A stretch of DNA of 64,000 nt from Xanthomonas pisi DSM 18956 (GCF_001010415.1 NZ_JPLE01000041.1:18086-82085); one strand, 5' to 3'. Positions 18,085 to 26,655 are shown, counted from the first letter of the stretch. Translations and numbers: made by a program. Notes: generated by a model not told the origin, from the sequence alone.

Positions 18085-18462
18085 GGGGATCAACTGCTGT
18101 CGTTTCAGCCACGGGCTCGACAGTGCAAACAGCATCAGTACCTGCACAGTGTTCTTCGCCAGGTCGCGATGGCGCACCTTGTGGGTCTTTGTCCCGAACT
18201 AGTACCGGTCGCCTTTGTTGGTCTGGTGCGTCTGCAGGTCGCGCTCACCGTCCTTGTTGTTGGCCAAACCGGGCGCGGTATGGATCTTGGCGTCCACGAT
18301 GGTTCCGCCGCGCAGGCTCTGACCCTTGTGCGACAGGCGCGCGTTGACCCTGTTAAACAGCTTGCGCGCCTGATCATGCGTCTTCAGCAACCAGCCGAGA
18401 TCTAGAATCGTGGTCTGGCCCGGCGCCTAGTCCAACCCGCCAGGCTTGGCGAAACGGTGCAT
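18085..18462 (-). pseudogene. IS5-family transposase remnant with internal deletion
   Basis: On the minus strand the translation starts near MHRFAKPGG and runs through LLKTHDQARKLFNRVNARLS, GTIVDAKIHTAP, NNKDGERDLQTHQTNKGDRY and FG. It then jumps straight to THKVRHRDLAKNTVQVL and MLFALSSPWLKRQQL. In intact IS5 transposases the last two blocks are separated by more than 100 residues holding most of the DDE core, so the middle has been deleted. In-frame stops lie at about 18431 and at 18199-18201. Terminal inverted repeats were not found. The element is dead. Confidence 0.8.
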
Positions 18463-18596
18463 CGTGATGATATCCGGGAATAAGGAAATGCCGGAGCCCA
18501 GGTGCAATCTTCGCGATCCATCGGACGATGCATGGGGCGCCTCACACAAAGATTGCTTCGGCGCTTCTTGCCGCGCCGATCGCCTATGCTTCGCAG

Positions 18597-19355
18597 ATGA
18601 CGCATCCACGCCCAGCCCGCAGTCCCGCAATGCCTTCGAGCCGCCAGAAGCCCGTGCTGGGCTGGCTGTTACTTGCAGCGTCGTTGGCAAGCACATGCTT
18701 TGCTGCCACCGCAGCGCCGGTCATTTCGCCGGCGACCACTGCTGCCGAGGCGGGTCTGATCGACGTGGGCACGCTCGCGCCGGAGATCGCCGTCGACATG
18801 CGCTATGCAGGCAGCAATAACTTCACCGGGCGCGTGGTGCCCGGGTATCTCGCACCGCGGTGTTATCTGTTGCGGCCGGCGGCCGAGGCGTTGACACGGG
18901 TGGCGCATACGCTCAAGGCAGCGGGCTATCGCCTGCAGGTGTTCGATTGTTATCGGCCGGTGCGGGCGGTGCATGCATTTGTGGCGTGGGCGGCGGACCT
19001 ACAGGATCAGGCGACCAAGCCGCAGTACTACCCGCGTGTGGACAAGCAGGCGTTGTTGGGCGACTACATTGCCGAGACCTCGGGACATAGCCGCGGCGCC
19101 ACCCTGGACCTGGGATTGCTGGACTGCCGGTACGGTGCATGCCACGCGGTTGATATGGGGACCGACTTCGATTTCTTCGATCCGCGTGCGCATACCGATG
19201 CACCCGATATCAGCGGTGCGCAGCGTGCGCATCGTCAGCACCTATTGCGGGCCATGGCGGCCGAAGGCTTTGCCAACTACCCGATGGAGTGGTGGCATTT
19301 CACCTTCCGCCCCGAGCCCACACCACAGACCGCCTACGATGTGCCGGTAGAGTGA
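18597..19355 (+). CDS. ddpX: D-alanyl-D-alanine dipeptidase (VanX/DdpX family)
   Basis: About 252 residues from the ATG at 18597; an ATG at 18633 is a good alternative, giving the compact signal peptide MPSSRQKPVLGWLLLAASLA. The mature domain shows the zinc-site pattern SGHSRGATLDLGLLD (His and Asp ligands) and EWWHFTF (catalytic Glu and third ligand His), plus the conserved arginine in QVFDCYRPVRAV. The enzyme hydrolyses D-Ala-D-Ala, here probably in the periplasm. No vanH/vanA partners are present, so the likely role is murein or dipeptide nutrition rather than glycopeptide resistance. It ends the murein-related stretch. Confidence 0.93.
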   Translation: MTHPRPARSPAMPSSRQKPVLGWLLLAASLASTCFAATAAPVISPATTAAEAGLIDVGTLAPEIAVDMRYAGSNNFTGRVVPGYLAPRCYLLRPAAEALTRVAHTLKAAGYRLQVFDCYRPVRAVHAFVAWAADLQDQATKPQYYPRVDKQALLGDYIAETSGHSRGATLDLGLLDCRYGACHAVDMGTDFDFFDPRAHTDAPDISGAQRAHRQHLLRAMAAEGFANYPMEWWHFTFRPEPTPQTAYDVPVE

Positions 19356-19488
19356 GCGCGGCCATGTGCGAGCTGCGCTGGTTCCAGGCGTGCAGTCGTT
19401 CGAACGCTCGTACACTGCACCCCTTGGCGCCGCGCTTGCCGCGTCGCCGTCTACTGGCCACGGTGTGCCCGCTGCCTGAGGAATCGTC

Positions 19489-19683
19489 ATGTCCGACCCG
19501 GAACGCTTTTTGGATGTCGCCTGCCCGTATTGCGGGGAGTGGATCACGCTGACGCTGGATCTCACCGGTGGCGATCAGCAGTACATCGAAGATTGCCAGG
19601 TGTGCTGCAAGCCGATCTCGGTCAGCGTGCAATGGGACGAGGATGGCGAGGCGCAGGTGACCGCGCGTGGTCAGGACGATTGA
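19489..19683 (+). CDS. CPXCG motif-containing cysteine-rich protein
   Basis: 64 residues. CPYCG and CQVCC form a four-cysteine zinc ribbon (ACPYCGEWITLTLDLTGGDQQYIEDCQVCCKPI), followed by a short acidic tail. TGAGGAATCGTC precedes the ATG. Full length for this small family, whose function is unknown. Confidence 0.93.
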   Translation: MSDPERFLDVACPYCGEWITLTLDLTGGDQQYIEDCQVCCKPISVSVQWDEDGEAQVTARGQDD

Positions 19684-19873
19684 GGCGAGCGTGCGGAGCC
19701 GGTCTTCGTACAGCGCTGCAGCAGGCCGCGGAACATGCCAGGCCCAGTCATGCTCGCGCCTGGCATGCCATCGCCGCTGCCGTGTTCGCGTGCTCGTCCA
19801 CCGATTCGGCGACGCCTCCGGATCCCTTGCCCTTAGCCGCTAGACTGGCACGCCTGCTGCCTGGATCGTCACG

Positions 19874-20251
19874 ATGAATCTGCCCCTGCATTTCGGCCTG
19901 CTCGGTTCGCTGGAGGCCGGCCTGATTGCGCTGGTGCTTGGGGTGCTGTTGTTTGCCGCGGTCGAACACATCGGCCGACGGCTGCAGTTCACCCACGGCC
20001 ACACGCTGGGAATTGCCTGCCTGCTTGCCGTGGCCATCGGTGCTGGCTACGACATCTGGAATCTCGTCTACACCAGCATCGTGCGGCTGGAGTCGCCGCT
20101 GTATGCGCGCCTGGCGCTGGCAAAGATTCACGACCCCAACGAATTAGGTTCGCGCGTCATCCTGCAAGTGGCCGGTGCAATCGCGGGCGTCGTCGTGGGT
20201 TGGAAACTGTTCAGCTCCGGAAGCTGGGATGACGAGGCGCCGGGCGCGTAG
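19874..20251 (+). CDS. hypothetical membrane protein
   Basis: 125 residues with three predicted membrane helices (about 9-31, 42-62 and 95-113) and a polar loop between the second and third. The N-terminus MNLPLHFGLLGSLEAGLIAL has no cleavable signal. I recognise no family or motif. It stands alone between the zinc-ribbon gene and the EF-hand gene on the same strand. Confidence 0.75.
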   Translation: MNLPLHFGLLGSLEAGLIALVLGVLLFAAVEHIGRRLQFTHGHTLGIACLLAVAIGAGYDIWNLVYTSIVRLESPLYARLALAKIHDPNELGSRVILQVAGAIAGVVVGWKLFSSGSWDDEAPGA

Positions 20252-20475
20252 ACGATGGCGGAAAAGCGCGGCCTGGTTCTCAAAAACCGCGCTGTTGAAT
20301 GCGCTGCTTCTGTTTGACTCACCAGCCGCTAACAGGCGGCTAAGCACAACGTTCCGCGCGATGGTTAAGAGGACGTTTTGCGCGAAATTACGCCGGGTTG
20401 GACGTTCATTTGCGATGGGTAGGGTGGAGCCATGTGCGGCGATACCGCGCATTCCCAAGCCAAGGAGACCACCCA

Positions 20476-20835
20476 ATGAAGAATCGCAACCGCACCTCGC
20501 TGCTTGCTGCCACCGCCGCTCTTGCCGCTGCTCTTGCGCTGCCGGCCATGGCGCAAAGCACCTCCCAGGATGCTGCAGCGCAGTCGGGAAGTTCGGCCAC
20601 TGGTGCCCAGAGCGGTAGCTCCGGGTCCAGTGGCGGCGGGCAGACCTGGGCCAGTGTCGATACCGATAGCGACGGCGCAATCAGCAAGCCGGAAGCGCAG
20701 GTCAATGCCGGGCTGGCGCAGATCTTCGACCAGGCCGACGGCGATCACGACGGCAAGCTGACCCCGGATGAGTACAAAGCCTTCGTCGCTACCCAGCAGA
20801 GCGGCGGCGGTGCCAGCGGCTCGCAGGGGAACTGA
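20476..20835 (+). CDS. secreted EF-hand calcium-binding protein
   Basis: 119 residues from the ATG at 20476, with AAGGAGACCACCCA upstream. It has a signal peptide (MKNRNRTSLLAATAALAAALALPAMAQ) and a Ser/Gly/Gln-rich linker. Two canonical 12-residue EF loops follow, DTDSDGAISKPE and DGDHDGKLTPDE, each with acidic residues at positions 1, 3, 5 and 12. The tail is Gly/Ser-rich. It probably binds calcium in the periplasm; target unknown. A second EF-hand gene follows after a terminator. Confidence 0.9.
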   Translation: MKNRNRTSLLAATAALAAALALPAMAQSTSQDAAAQSGSSATGAQSGSSGSSGGGQTWASVDTDSDGAISKPEAQVNAGLAQIFDQADGDHDGKLTPDEYKAFVATQQSGGGASGSQGN

Positions 20836-20954
20836 CCGGCATCGCGCCGCAATCATCAGGCCGCATCGCTACAGACCGCTTTCAACGATCGAAGAGGAGC
20901 ATGTTTAGGTAAGGCAAACCGACCACGTCGTGCGCGCGGGATCGGGATGGAGAC

Positions 20955-20990
20955 ACGGGAGCGGCCTTCCAAGGTCGCTCCCGTTTTCTT
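20955..20990 (+). terminator. intrinsic terminator between the two EF-hand genes
   Basis: The 14-bp stem acgggagcggcctt pairs with aaggtcgctcccgt (one G-U pair) around a 2-nt loop, followed by TTTTCTT. It is a strong intrinsic terminator about 120 bp beyond the first EF-hand gene. Confidence 0.88.
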
Positions 20991-21037
20991 TACGTCGCGC
21001 GCGCTACGGTGAAGCGCTCCAACTCCGGTTTTCTTCC

Positions 21038-21475
21038 ATGGTGCAGCTGCGCGTTATCTTGCTGGCGGGTCTATGCAGCCCGCTGTCGGCGCTCGCTGCG
21101 CCGCCGGAGCTGCCGCCGGCGTCTACGCAGCAGCCGCTTGCGCCGCCGGGCTCCAGTGCCCCGGCCATGTCGCCCCTGCCGATCGAGCCGCCACCACCTG
21201 CAACGACGCCATTGCTTCCCACCGATCCCGCTGGTTCGGTGCGTCCCAGGAGCGGCGCCGAGTCCTCGGTCGCGGCGCCGGCCGGGACGCTGGCGCCGCG
21301 CAGCTTCCGCAGCCTGGATAGCGATGCAGACGGCTCGCTGACGCCGGAAGAAGCCGGGGCCGACCCGATCCTGCGCGAGAACTTCGCCCACTTCGACAGC
21401 AACGGCGATGGGCGCCTGTCGCGCGACGAGTTCGCCAGTTACCAGCCCGGCCCGGGCGACGCTGCGGGCGACTGA
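21038..21475 (+). CDS. secreted EF-hand protein with proline-rich linker
   Basis: 145 residues from the ATG at 21038 with signal peptide MVQLRVILLAGLCSPLSALA. A long Pro/Ala/Thr-rich linker (about 20-95) precedes two EF loops, DSDADGSLTPEE and DSNGDGRLSRDE. The organisation matches the preceding gene, but the linker is different, so they are likely diverged paralogues. The Shine-Dalgarno site is weak. Being after a terminator it must have its own promoter. Confidence 0.88.
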   Translation: MVQLRVILLAGLCSPLSALAAPPELPPASTQQPLAPPGSSAPAMSPLPIEPPPPATTPLLPTDPAGSVRPRSGAESSVAAPAGTLAPRSFRSLDSDADGSLTPEEAGADPILRENFAHFDSNGDGRLSRDEFASYQPGPGDAAGD

Positions 21476-21511
21476 CGCAGCGACGCATCCACGCGCTGCT
21501 AGACTTATGCG

Positions 21512-22270
21512 ATGACCTCTCTTGCACAGCGCGACGGCCAGGCGATCCAACTGGTCGGCTTCGACGGCGACGATACCCTCTGGAAAAGCGAGGACTATTA
21601 CCGCAGCGCCGAAGCGGATTTCGAAGCGATCCTGGCCGGTTATCTGGACCTGGGCGACAGCCGCATGCAGCAGCATCTGCTGGCAGTGGAACGACGCAAC
21701 CTCAAGGTGTTCGGCTACGGCGCCAAGGGCATGACGCTGTCGATGATCGAAACGGCCATCGAACTGACCGAGGCCCGCATCGACGCGCGCGACATCCAAC
21801 GCATCGTCGAGATCGGGCGGGCCACGCTGCAACATCCGGTGGAAGTGATTGCCGGAGTGCGTGAGGCGGTCAGCGCCATCGCCGCCGACTATGCGGTGGT
21901 GCTGATCACCAAGGGCGATCTGTTCCATCAGGAGCAGAAGATCGCCCAGTCCGGCCTGACCGACCTGTTCCCGCGGGTCGAGGTGGTGTCCGAGAAGGAT
22001 CCCACTACCTACGCGCGCGTACTCGGCGAATTCGACCTGCCGGCGCAGCGCTTCGTCATGATCGGCAACTCGTTGCGCTCGGACGTGGAGCCGGTGCTGG
22101 CGATCGGCGGTTGGGGCATCTACACCCCTTACGCGGTGACCTGGGCGCACGAACAGGAACACGGTGTCGCCGCAGACGAACCGCGCATGCGCGAAGTGCC
22201 AGATGCCGCAGGCTGGCCGGCCGCCGTGCAGGCGCTGGATGCGCTGGCCAGGCAGCACGCGCTAAGCTAA
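21512..22270 (+). CDS. HAD superfamily hydrolase
   Basis: 252 residues. All four HAD motifs are visible: the nucleophile motif GFDGDDTLW (first Asp attacks, second is the acid/base), Thr in LITKGD, Lys in SEKDPTTYAR, and MIGNSLRSDVEP with metal-binding Asp. The cap is helical (about 30-115). It is a cytoplasmic phosphatase or phosphonatase-type enzyme; the substrate cannot be inferred. It is close downstream of the EF-hand gene (36 bp) on the same strand. Confidence 0.9.
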   Translation: MTSLAQRDGQAIQLVGFDGDDTLWKSEDYYRSAEADFEAILAGYLDLGDSRMQQHLLAVERRNLKVFGYGAKGMTLSMIETAIELTEARIDARDIQRIVEIGRATLQHPVEVIAGVREAVSAIAADYAVVLITKGDLFHQEQKIAQSGLTDLFPRVEVVSEKDPTTYARVLGEFDLPAQRFVMIGNSLRSDVEPVLAIGGWGIYTPYAVTWAHEQEHGVAADEPRMREVPDAAGWPAAVQALDALARQHALS

Positions 22271-22527
22271 GTACCGCGTCACGCGTCCGCCGGCCGGCAT
22301 GGGGAGCGGCTGCGGCCGCTTGGGATGCTTGCTCCGTGCCGACCCGCCTTTTTGAATGGTTGCACCGCCGTGGTCATGGCGGGGTCTTCCATTGCGGGAG
22401 CCAGGGCGGTCGCTACCCAGGCGCGCATCGCGGATGCAGTGAAAATCGACATGCGGGCGCATCGCAGTGCCCGCCAACAGGACGTTCCGGCCCGCACGCA
22501 TGCATGCCGACCTTGGAGGGATTACCC

Positions 22528-23103
22528 ATGAACATGTTGTCCGTCACCCATCGTGCAGCGCTGGCCATCGCGCTTGGGCTGCTCGTCGGCACCACGCCGC
22601 TTGCGGCTGCCGAGTTGGAGGAGGAAATCATCAACCCCAGCGAGGTGATCTTTCGCGACGGGCAGCCGTACTACGACGATGCGGGCGACTACGTGCGTCT
22701 GCGCACGCGCAAGGTGGGTGGGGAGATCGTGTATTTCCGCACCGTCCGCTTCGACCGTGAGCAAGGTTATGTGGATGCGCACGGCGAGAGCATCGCAAAA
22801 TTGCAGTCCCGCCCGACTGCAAGCGATCGCGGTTCTGTGTTTTCGCCCGATCGATATTCCGGCGTTCGCTACGGCGGTGCCTATGGCGGTTATGGCGACG
22901 GCCGCGAACTGCGGTTTGGTGCATCACGCAATCGTCCGTATGGGCAGATCTACTACGGCAACGGCCTGTATGGGCCGGACCCGTACAGCAGCCCGCACAA
23001 CCGCGATGCGCGCCAGCGTTACATCGGTCCCGGCTACGTGGGCTCCTGCGATCTGAGCGGCTGCCGCGAAGTGCATTCCATCGGCTTTTACGATCTGCGC
23101 TGA
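22528..23103 (+). CDS. hypothetical secreted Gly/Tyr-rich protein
   Basis: 191 residues from the ATG at 22528, with TTGGAGGG upstream. It has a signal peptide (MNMLSVTHRAALAIALGLLVGTTPLAAA), then a short beta-rich region (FRDGQPYYDDAGDYVRLRTRKVGGEIVYFRTVRFD). A Gly/Tyr/Arg-rich low-complexity part follows (YSGVRYGGAYGGYGDGREL), ending with a Cys pair (GSCDLSGC). No known family recognised. It is probably periplasmic or surface-exposed. Confidence 0.8.
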   Translation: MNMLSVTHRAALAIALGLLVGTTPLAAAELEEEIINPSEVIFRDGQPYYDDAGDYVRLRTRKVGGEIVYFRTVRFDREQGYVDAHGESIAKLQSRPTASDRGSVFSPDRYSGVRYGGAYGGYGDGRELRFGASRNRPYGQIYYGNGLYGPDPYSSPHNRDARQRYIGPGYVGSCDLSGCREVHSIGFYDLR

Positions 23104-23150
23104 CACGCGTGTGGCCTGACACCGGCGCGGGCATGCGGCATCATCGGGGC

Positions 23151-23750
23151 ATGCCCGTCTTACGCTCACCCCGGTTGCGATCGCTGCCATTGCTGGTTGT
23201 CCTGCTGGTTCCGGTGCTGGCGGTGGCGCAGGGCGTGCCTGCGCCGGCTGCCGGCCCCCAGGCGCAGGAGGCCGCGCCGGCGGTGGCACCCGGCACCGGC
23301 GATGCGTGGGTGGACCAGCATCTGGCCGACATGGGCAGCTATGCGCAGCGCTACCCCGACAGTTTCATCGATGAGGTTGCCCGCTATACCGAGACCCCGC
23401 GCGGCTACGTGCAGGCGCTGCTGCAGGTGCATGGCTGGCATGCCGGCGACATCTACTTTGCCTGCGCATGGGCGCACACGGTGCAGCTGTCGTGCCGCGA
23501 CAGCGTGCGCGCCTACACGCGCGACCATCGCGATGGATGGGAAGGCGTGATCACGCGGCTACCGGTGGCGCCGGACAACGCGCATCTGCGCGCGCTGCGG
23601 CACGCCATCGTCGCCAGCTACGACCGCTGGGAACGGCCGATCACCCTCGACGCGCTGCTGCGCCGCCAGCTTGGCGATCATGCGCAGCGGCTGGAGGCCG
23701 CGCGCGAGGCCAGCGAAGCGGCCGACGCTGCAGCGCAGGCGGGGTTGTAA
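23151..23750 (+). CDS. hypothetical exported protein
   Basis: About 199 residues with signal peptide MPVLRSPRLRSLPLLVVLLVPVLAVAQ; starts at 23133 or 23109 would lengthen the N-region. The mature part is helical and contains WVDQHLADMGSYAQRYPDSFIDEVARY, PRGYVQALLQVHGWHAGDIYFACAWA and a Cys pair. No catalytic motif or named family recognised. It starts 47 bp after the previous gene and may be co-transcribed with it. Confidence 0.8.
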   Translation: MPVLRSPRLRSLPLLVVLLVPVLAVAQGVPAPAAGPQAQEAAPAVAPGTGDAWVDQHLADMGSYAQRYPDSFIDEVARYTETPRGYVQALLQVHGWHAGDIYFACAWAHTVQLSCRDSVRAYTRDHRDGWEGVITRLPVAPDNAHLRALRHAIVASYDRWERPITLDALLRRQLGDHAQRLEAAREASEAADAAAQAGL

Positions 23751-23898
23751 CGCAAGGCATGTCGCAGCTCCGCAGGCGCAGCGGCTGTCTGCGCGCCAAC
23801 GCGCGGGCACGATGCTGCCGTGCAGCTGGTCGCTAAGGGGCGTGGTCGGCGAGAATGCGGTAACGCTGGCATCGGCCGGCCTCTGCCAAGACCACGCC

Positions 23899-25266
23899 AT
23901 GCGCGATACCGTGTTTGTCTCTTCCGATCACATCCGCAGCCTGTTCGCGCAGGCGATGTCGGACATGTATCGCGCCGAGGTGCCGTTGTACGGCGACCTG
24001 ATGACGCTGGTGGCGCAGGTCAACGCGCAGACGCTGGAAGCCGATCCGGCATTGGCGGCGCGGCTGCAGCGCAACGACGAGCGCGCACGGCTGGATCTGG
24101 AGCGGCACGGCGCGATCCGGGTCGGCACGGCGGCGGAACTGGCCACCCTGGGGCGCCTGTTTGCGGTGATGGGCATGCACCCGGTGGGCTATTACGACCT
24201 CTCGGTGGCGGGGGTGCCGGTGCATTCCACTGCGTTCCGCCCGATCGACGAGGCCGCGCTGTCGGCCAATCCGTTCCGCGTGTTCACCTCGTTGCTGCGG
24301 CTGGAACTGATCGAGGATGCCGCGCTACGTGCGCAGGCTGCGCAGATCCTGGAGCAGCGGCAGATCTTCACCGACGCTGTTGTGGAGTTGATCGAACACT
24401 GCGAGCGTGTCGGCGGGCTCGATGCCGGGCAGGCGCAGCGCTTCGTGGCCGAAGCGCTGGAAACCTTCCGCTGGCATGGCGATGCCACGGTGTCGCTGCC
24501 CACCTACCGCGCGCTGAGCGATGCGCACAAGTTGATCGCCGATGTGGTGAGTTTCCACGGCCCGCATATCAACCATCTGACCCCGCGCACGCTGGATATC
24601 GATGCGGCGCAGGCGCAGATGCAGCGTGCCGGCATCGATGCGAAGGCGGTGATCGAAGGGCCGCCGCGTCGGCGCGTGCCGATCCTGCTGCGCCAGACCA
24701 GTTTCAAGGCACTGGAAGAGCCGGTGCGCTTTGTCGGCGACGGCGGGCAGCCCGAGCACGGCACGCATACCGCGCGCTTTGGCGAAATCGAACAGCGCGG
24801 ACTCGCGCTGACGCCCAAGGGCCGCGCGCTGTACGACGCGCTGCTGGCGCAGGCACGCGACGCCGATGGCGCCGGCAGCACCGGTGCCGATTACGCCACC
24901 CGCCTGCAGACCGCGTTCGTGGCCTTTCCAGACGACGAGGCGCTGCTGCGTCAGGAAGGACTGGGCTACTTCCGTTACGCGTTGACCGATGCCGGCCGTG
25001 CCGATCCGGCGCAGGTGGGCGCACTGCCGGCAGAAACGGCGATCGCGCTCGGCCTGGTCAGTGCCGATCCGATCATTTACGAAGACTTCCTGCCGGTCAG
25101 TGCGGCCGGCATCTTCCAGTCCAATCTTGGCGGCGCCGAGCAACGCGCCTACGCCGCACATTCGAGCAAGCGCAGTTTCGAGCAGGCGTTGGGCGCGCAG
25201 GTGCACGACGAGTTCGCGTTGTATGCGCAGCTGGAACGCGACTCCCTGCAGGGATTGCTGGGCTAG
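23899..25266 (+). CDS. hglS: VOC/DUF1338 protein, 2-oxoadipate dioxygenase/decarboxylase (HglS-like)
   Basis: 455 residues from the ATG at 23899, normal for the YdcJ/HglS family. Characterised HglS is an iron enzyme that converts 2-oxoadipate to D-2-hydroxyglutarate in D-lysine catabolism. The conserved metal/substrate segments are visible: GVPVHSTAFRPID, FHGPHINHLTPRTLDID, HGTHTARFGEIEQRG and IYEDFLPVSAAGIFQSNL. No other lysine-catabolic gene lies nearby, so whether it works in that pathway here is inference from family membership. Confidence 0.9.
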   Translation: MRDTVFVSSDHIRSLFAQAMSDMYRAEVPLYGDLMTLVAQVNAQTLEADPALAARLQRNDERARLDLERHGAIRVGTAAELATLGRLFAVMGMHPVGYYDLSVAGVPVHSTAFRPIDEAALSANPFRVFTSLLRLELIEDAALRAQAAQILEQRQIFTDAVVELIEHCERVGGLDAGQAQRFVAEALETFRWHGDATVSLPTYRALSDAHKLIADVVSFHGPHINHLTPRTLDIDAAQAQMQRAGIDAKAVIEGPPRRRVPILLRQTSFKALEEPVRFVGDGGQPEHGTHTARFGEIEQRGLALTPKGRALYDALLAQARDADGAGSTGADYATRLQTAFVAFPDDEALLRQEGLGYFRYALTDAGRADPAQVGALPAETAIALGLVSADPIIYEDFLPVSAAGIFQSNLGGAEQRAYAAHSSKRSFEQALGAQVHDEFALYAQLERDSLQGLLG

Positions 25267-25299
25267 CGCGTGGTTGGCATCAGACCGGGGTAGCCGGGA

Positions 25300-25337
25300 G
25301 CCTGTTGAGGCGATTACCGCATACAGGCTCAACAGGC
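25300..25337. terminator. hairpin after the HglS-like gene
   Basis: The arms GCCTGTTGAG and CTCAACAGGC are perfect 10-bp complements around an 18-nt loop, about 35 bp past the stop codon. No T-tract follows, so termination is only a candidate role. Confidence 0.45.
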
Positions 25338-25500
25338 AGGTAGGTGATGCTGTGTCGGCGCTTTCGCTGACCGGGCTTTGCTATCTGTTTTAGCGAACGG
25401 TGCGCTCTGCATGATCAGCGTGTTGCTTGGTACTTCGGTGAATCGACGCCAGCTGTCAGCGCGGCTTGCTTGAAGTGCATGACGGAATGAGGATGCGCGG

Positions 25501-25932
25501 ATGGGGACCTATTTCGCAGCGATCGGGATGATCTGCGTCGTACTGGCTGCCTGGCTCGGCATCCGTCGATTGCATGTCGTGTGGTCGGGCGCAATGGCGT
25601 CCGGAACCGTCCGAGGCCATGAGACACGCGAGTCCGACGGTGCCGTTTTCCATTTGCCGGCGGTGTCCTTCACCGACGCGGCAGGACGGACGCATCGATT
25701 CACGTCCGCGGCATGCGGATGGGGCCGGCGCCTGCCGGTGGGCACGCGCGTCACCGTTCGTTACCTGCCGTCGAACCCGGCCATGGCCTATGTCGCCGGC
25801 TTCCTGTCCACGTGGGCCGCGGCGCTGGCGTTGTTGGTGCTTGGGGTTGCCGGTGTCGTCGCGGCTTGGCGGTACCGAGCGCGCTCCCGTTGCGGCTTGA
25901 CTCCACTCGGCCTGTTCCGGCGTGTGCATTGA
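25501..25932 (+). CDS. DUF3592 family membrane protein
   Basis: 143 residues. An N-terminal membrane helix (MGTYFAAIGMICVVLAAWLGI) is followed by a small extracytoplasmic beta domain with the DUF3592 pattern (ASGTVRGHETRESDGAVFHLPAVSFTDAAGRTHRF, then GTRVTVRYLPSNPAMAYV). A second helix (TWAAALALLVLGVAGVVAAW) and a basic tail end the protein. Function is unknown for the family. Confidence 0.85.
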   Translation: MGTYFAAIGMICVVLAAWLGIRRLHVVWSGAMASGTVRGHETRESDGAVFHLPAVSFTDAAGRTHRFTSAACGWGRRLPVGTRVTVRYLPSNPAMAYVAGFLSTWAAALALLVLGVAGVVAAWRYRARSRCGLTPLGLFRRVH

Positions 25933-26153
25933 GGTAGGCGCGCGCTGGCAGCAAGCCTTGTCGCTGGCAGTGCCGCGGTGTCGAGCAAGGCAGCCTGGGC
26001 GTTGGCATGGCGGTTATGTTCGGCCAGCACGCCAGCCAGCGTCGATCAAACCATTGCGCGCGATGCGGGCAGCGGCCGGCGCTCCCTCGCTGCTACCCCC
26101 CGCTGTGCTCCACGGCGGCGAGGCGGGATGGGAGAGCAGCGTTGCCCGACGCG

Positions 26154-26552
26154 TCAGCCCGGCGTGCCGCTGCTGTGGAAGATCTCCCACAGGTGCCCAT
26201 CCAGATCGGCGAAGCCGTGCTGGTACATGAAGCCGTAGTCCTTCGCCTCGCTGCTGATCTGCGCGCCGGCGGCGCGTGCCTTGTCGATCAGTGTGTCGAC
26301 CTCGTCGCGACTGTCCACGGCGAGTGCGGTAATGGTTTCGGCCGCGCGGGCGGTATCGCACACCGGCTTGTGGCTGAAGCCCTGGAAGAACGGTTTGACC
26401 AGCAACATCGCGAAGATGTTCTCGCCCAGGATCAGGCAGGTGGCATTTTCGTCGGTGTAGACCGGATTGAACTGGAAGCCCAGCGCGGTAAAGAAGGCGA
26501 CCGAGCGTGGCAGCGATTCGACCGGCAGGTTGACGAAGATTTGCGTGATCAT
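26154..26552 (-). CDS. VOC family (glyoxalase/bleomycin resistance-like) protein
   Basis: 132 residues from the ATG at 26552. Two beta-alpha-beta-beta-beta modules are present: MITQIFVNLPVESLPRSVAFFTALGF, then a second half ending FADLDGHLWEIFH, where Glu is a usual metal ligand. FVNLPVxDLxRS... is typical of the PhnB-like branch. The enzyme class is broad (lyases, dioxygenases, resistance proteins), so the substrate cannot be told. It lies downstream of the RND operon on the same strand and could share its transcript, but a 100-bp gap separates them. Confidence 0.88.
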   Translation of the reverse strand: MITQIFVNLPVESLPRSVAFFTALGFQFNPVYTDENATCLILGENIFAMLLVKPFFQGFSHKPVCDTARAAETITALAVDSRDEVDTLIDKARAAGAQISSEAKDYGFMYQHGFADLDGHLWEIFHSSGTPG

Positions 26553-26655
26553 TCGGTGGCGTCCTTGATATGAGGATCGATGGGCGGTTCTGCGTGAGAC
26601 GGCTGACGATGGCTCGCACCGGCCCACTCAGGCCGGTGCGAGTGCTGCAGTTGTC

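Noticed and set aside
18597-19355. Vancomycin-resistance gene
   Set aside because: The dipeptidase is a VanX homologue, but no VanH/VanA/VanS/VanR partners are present, and Gram-negative cells use such enzymes for D-Ala-D-Ala turnover.
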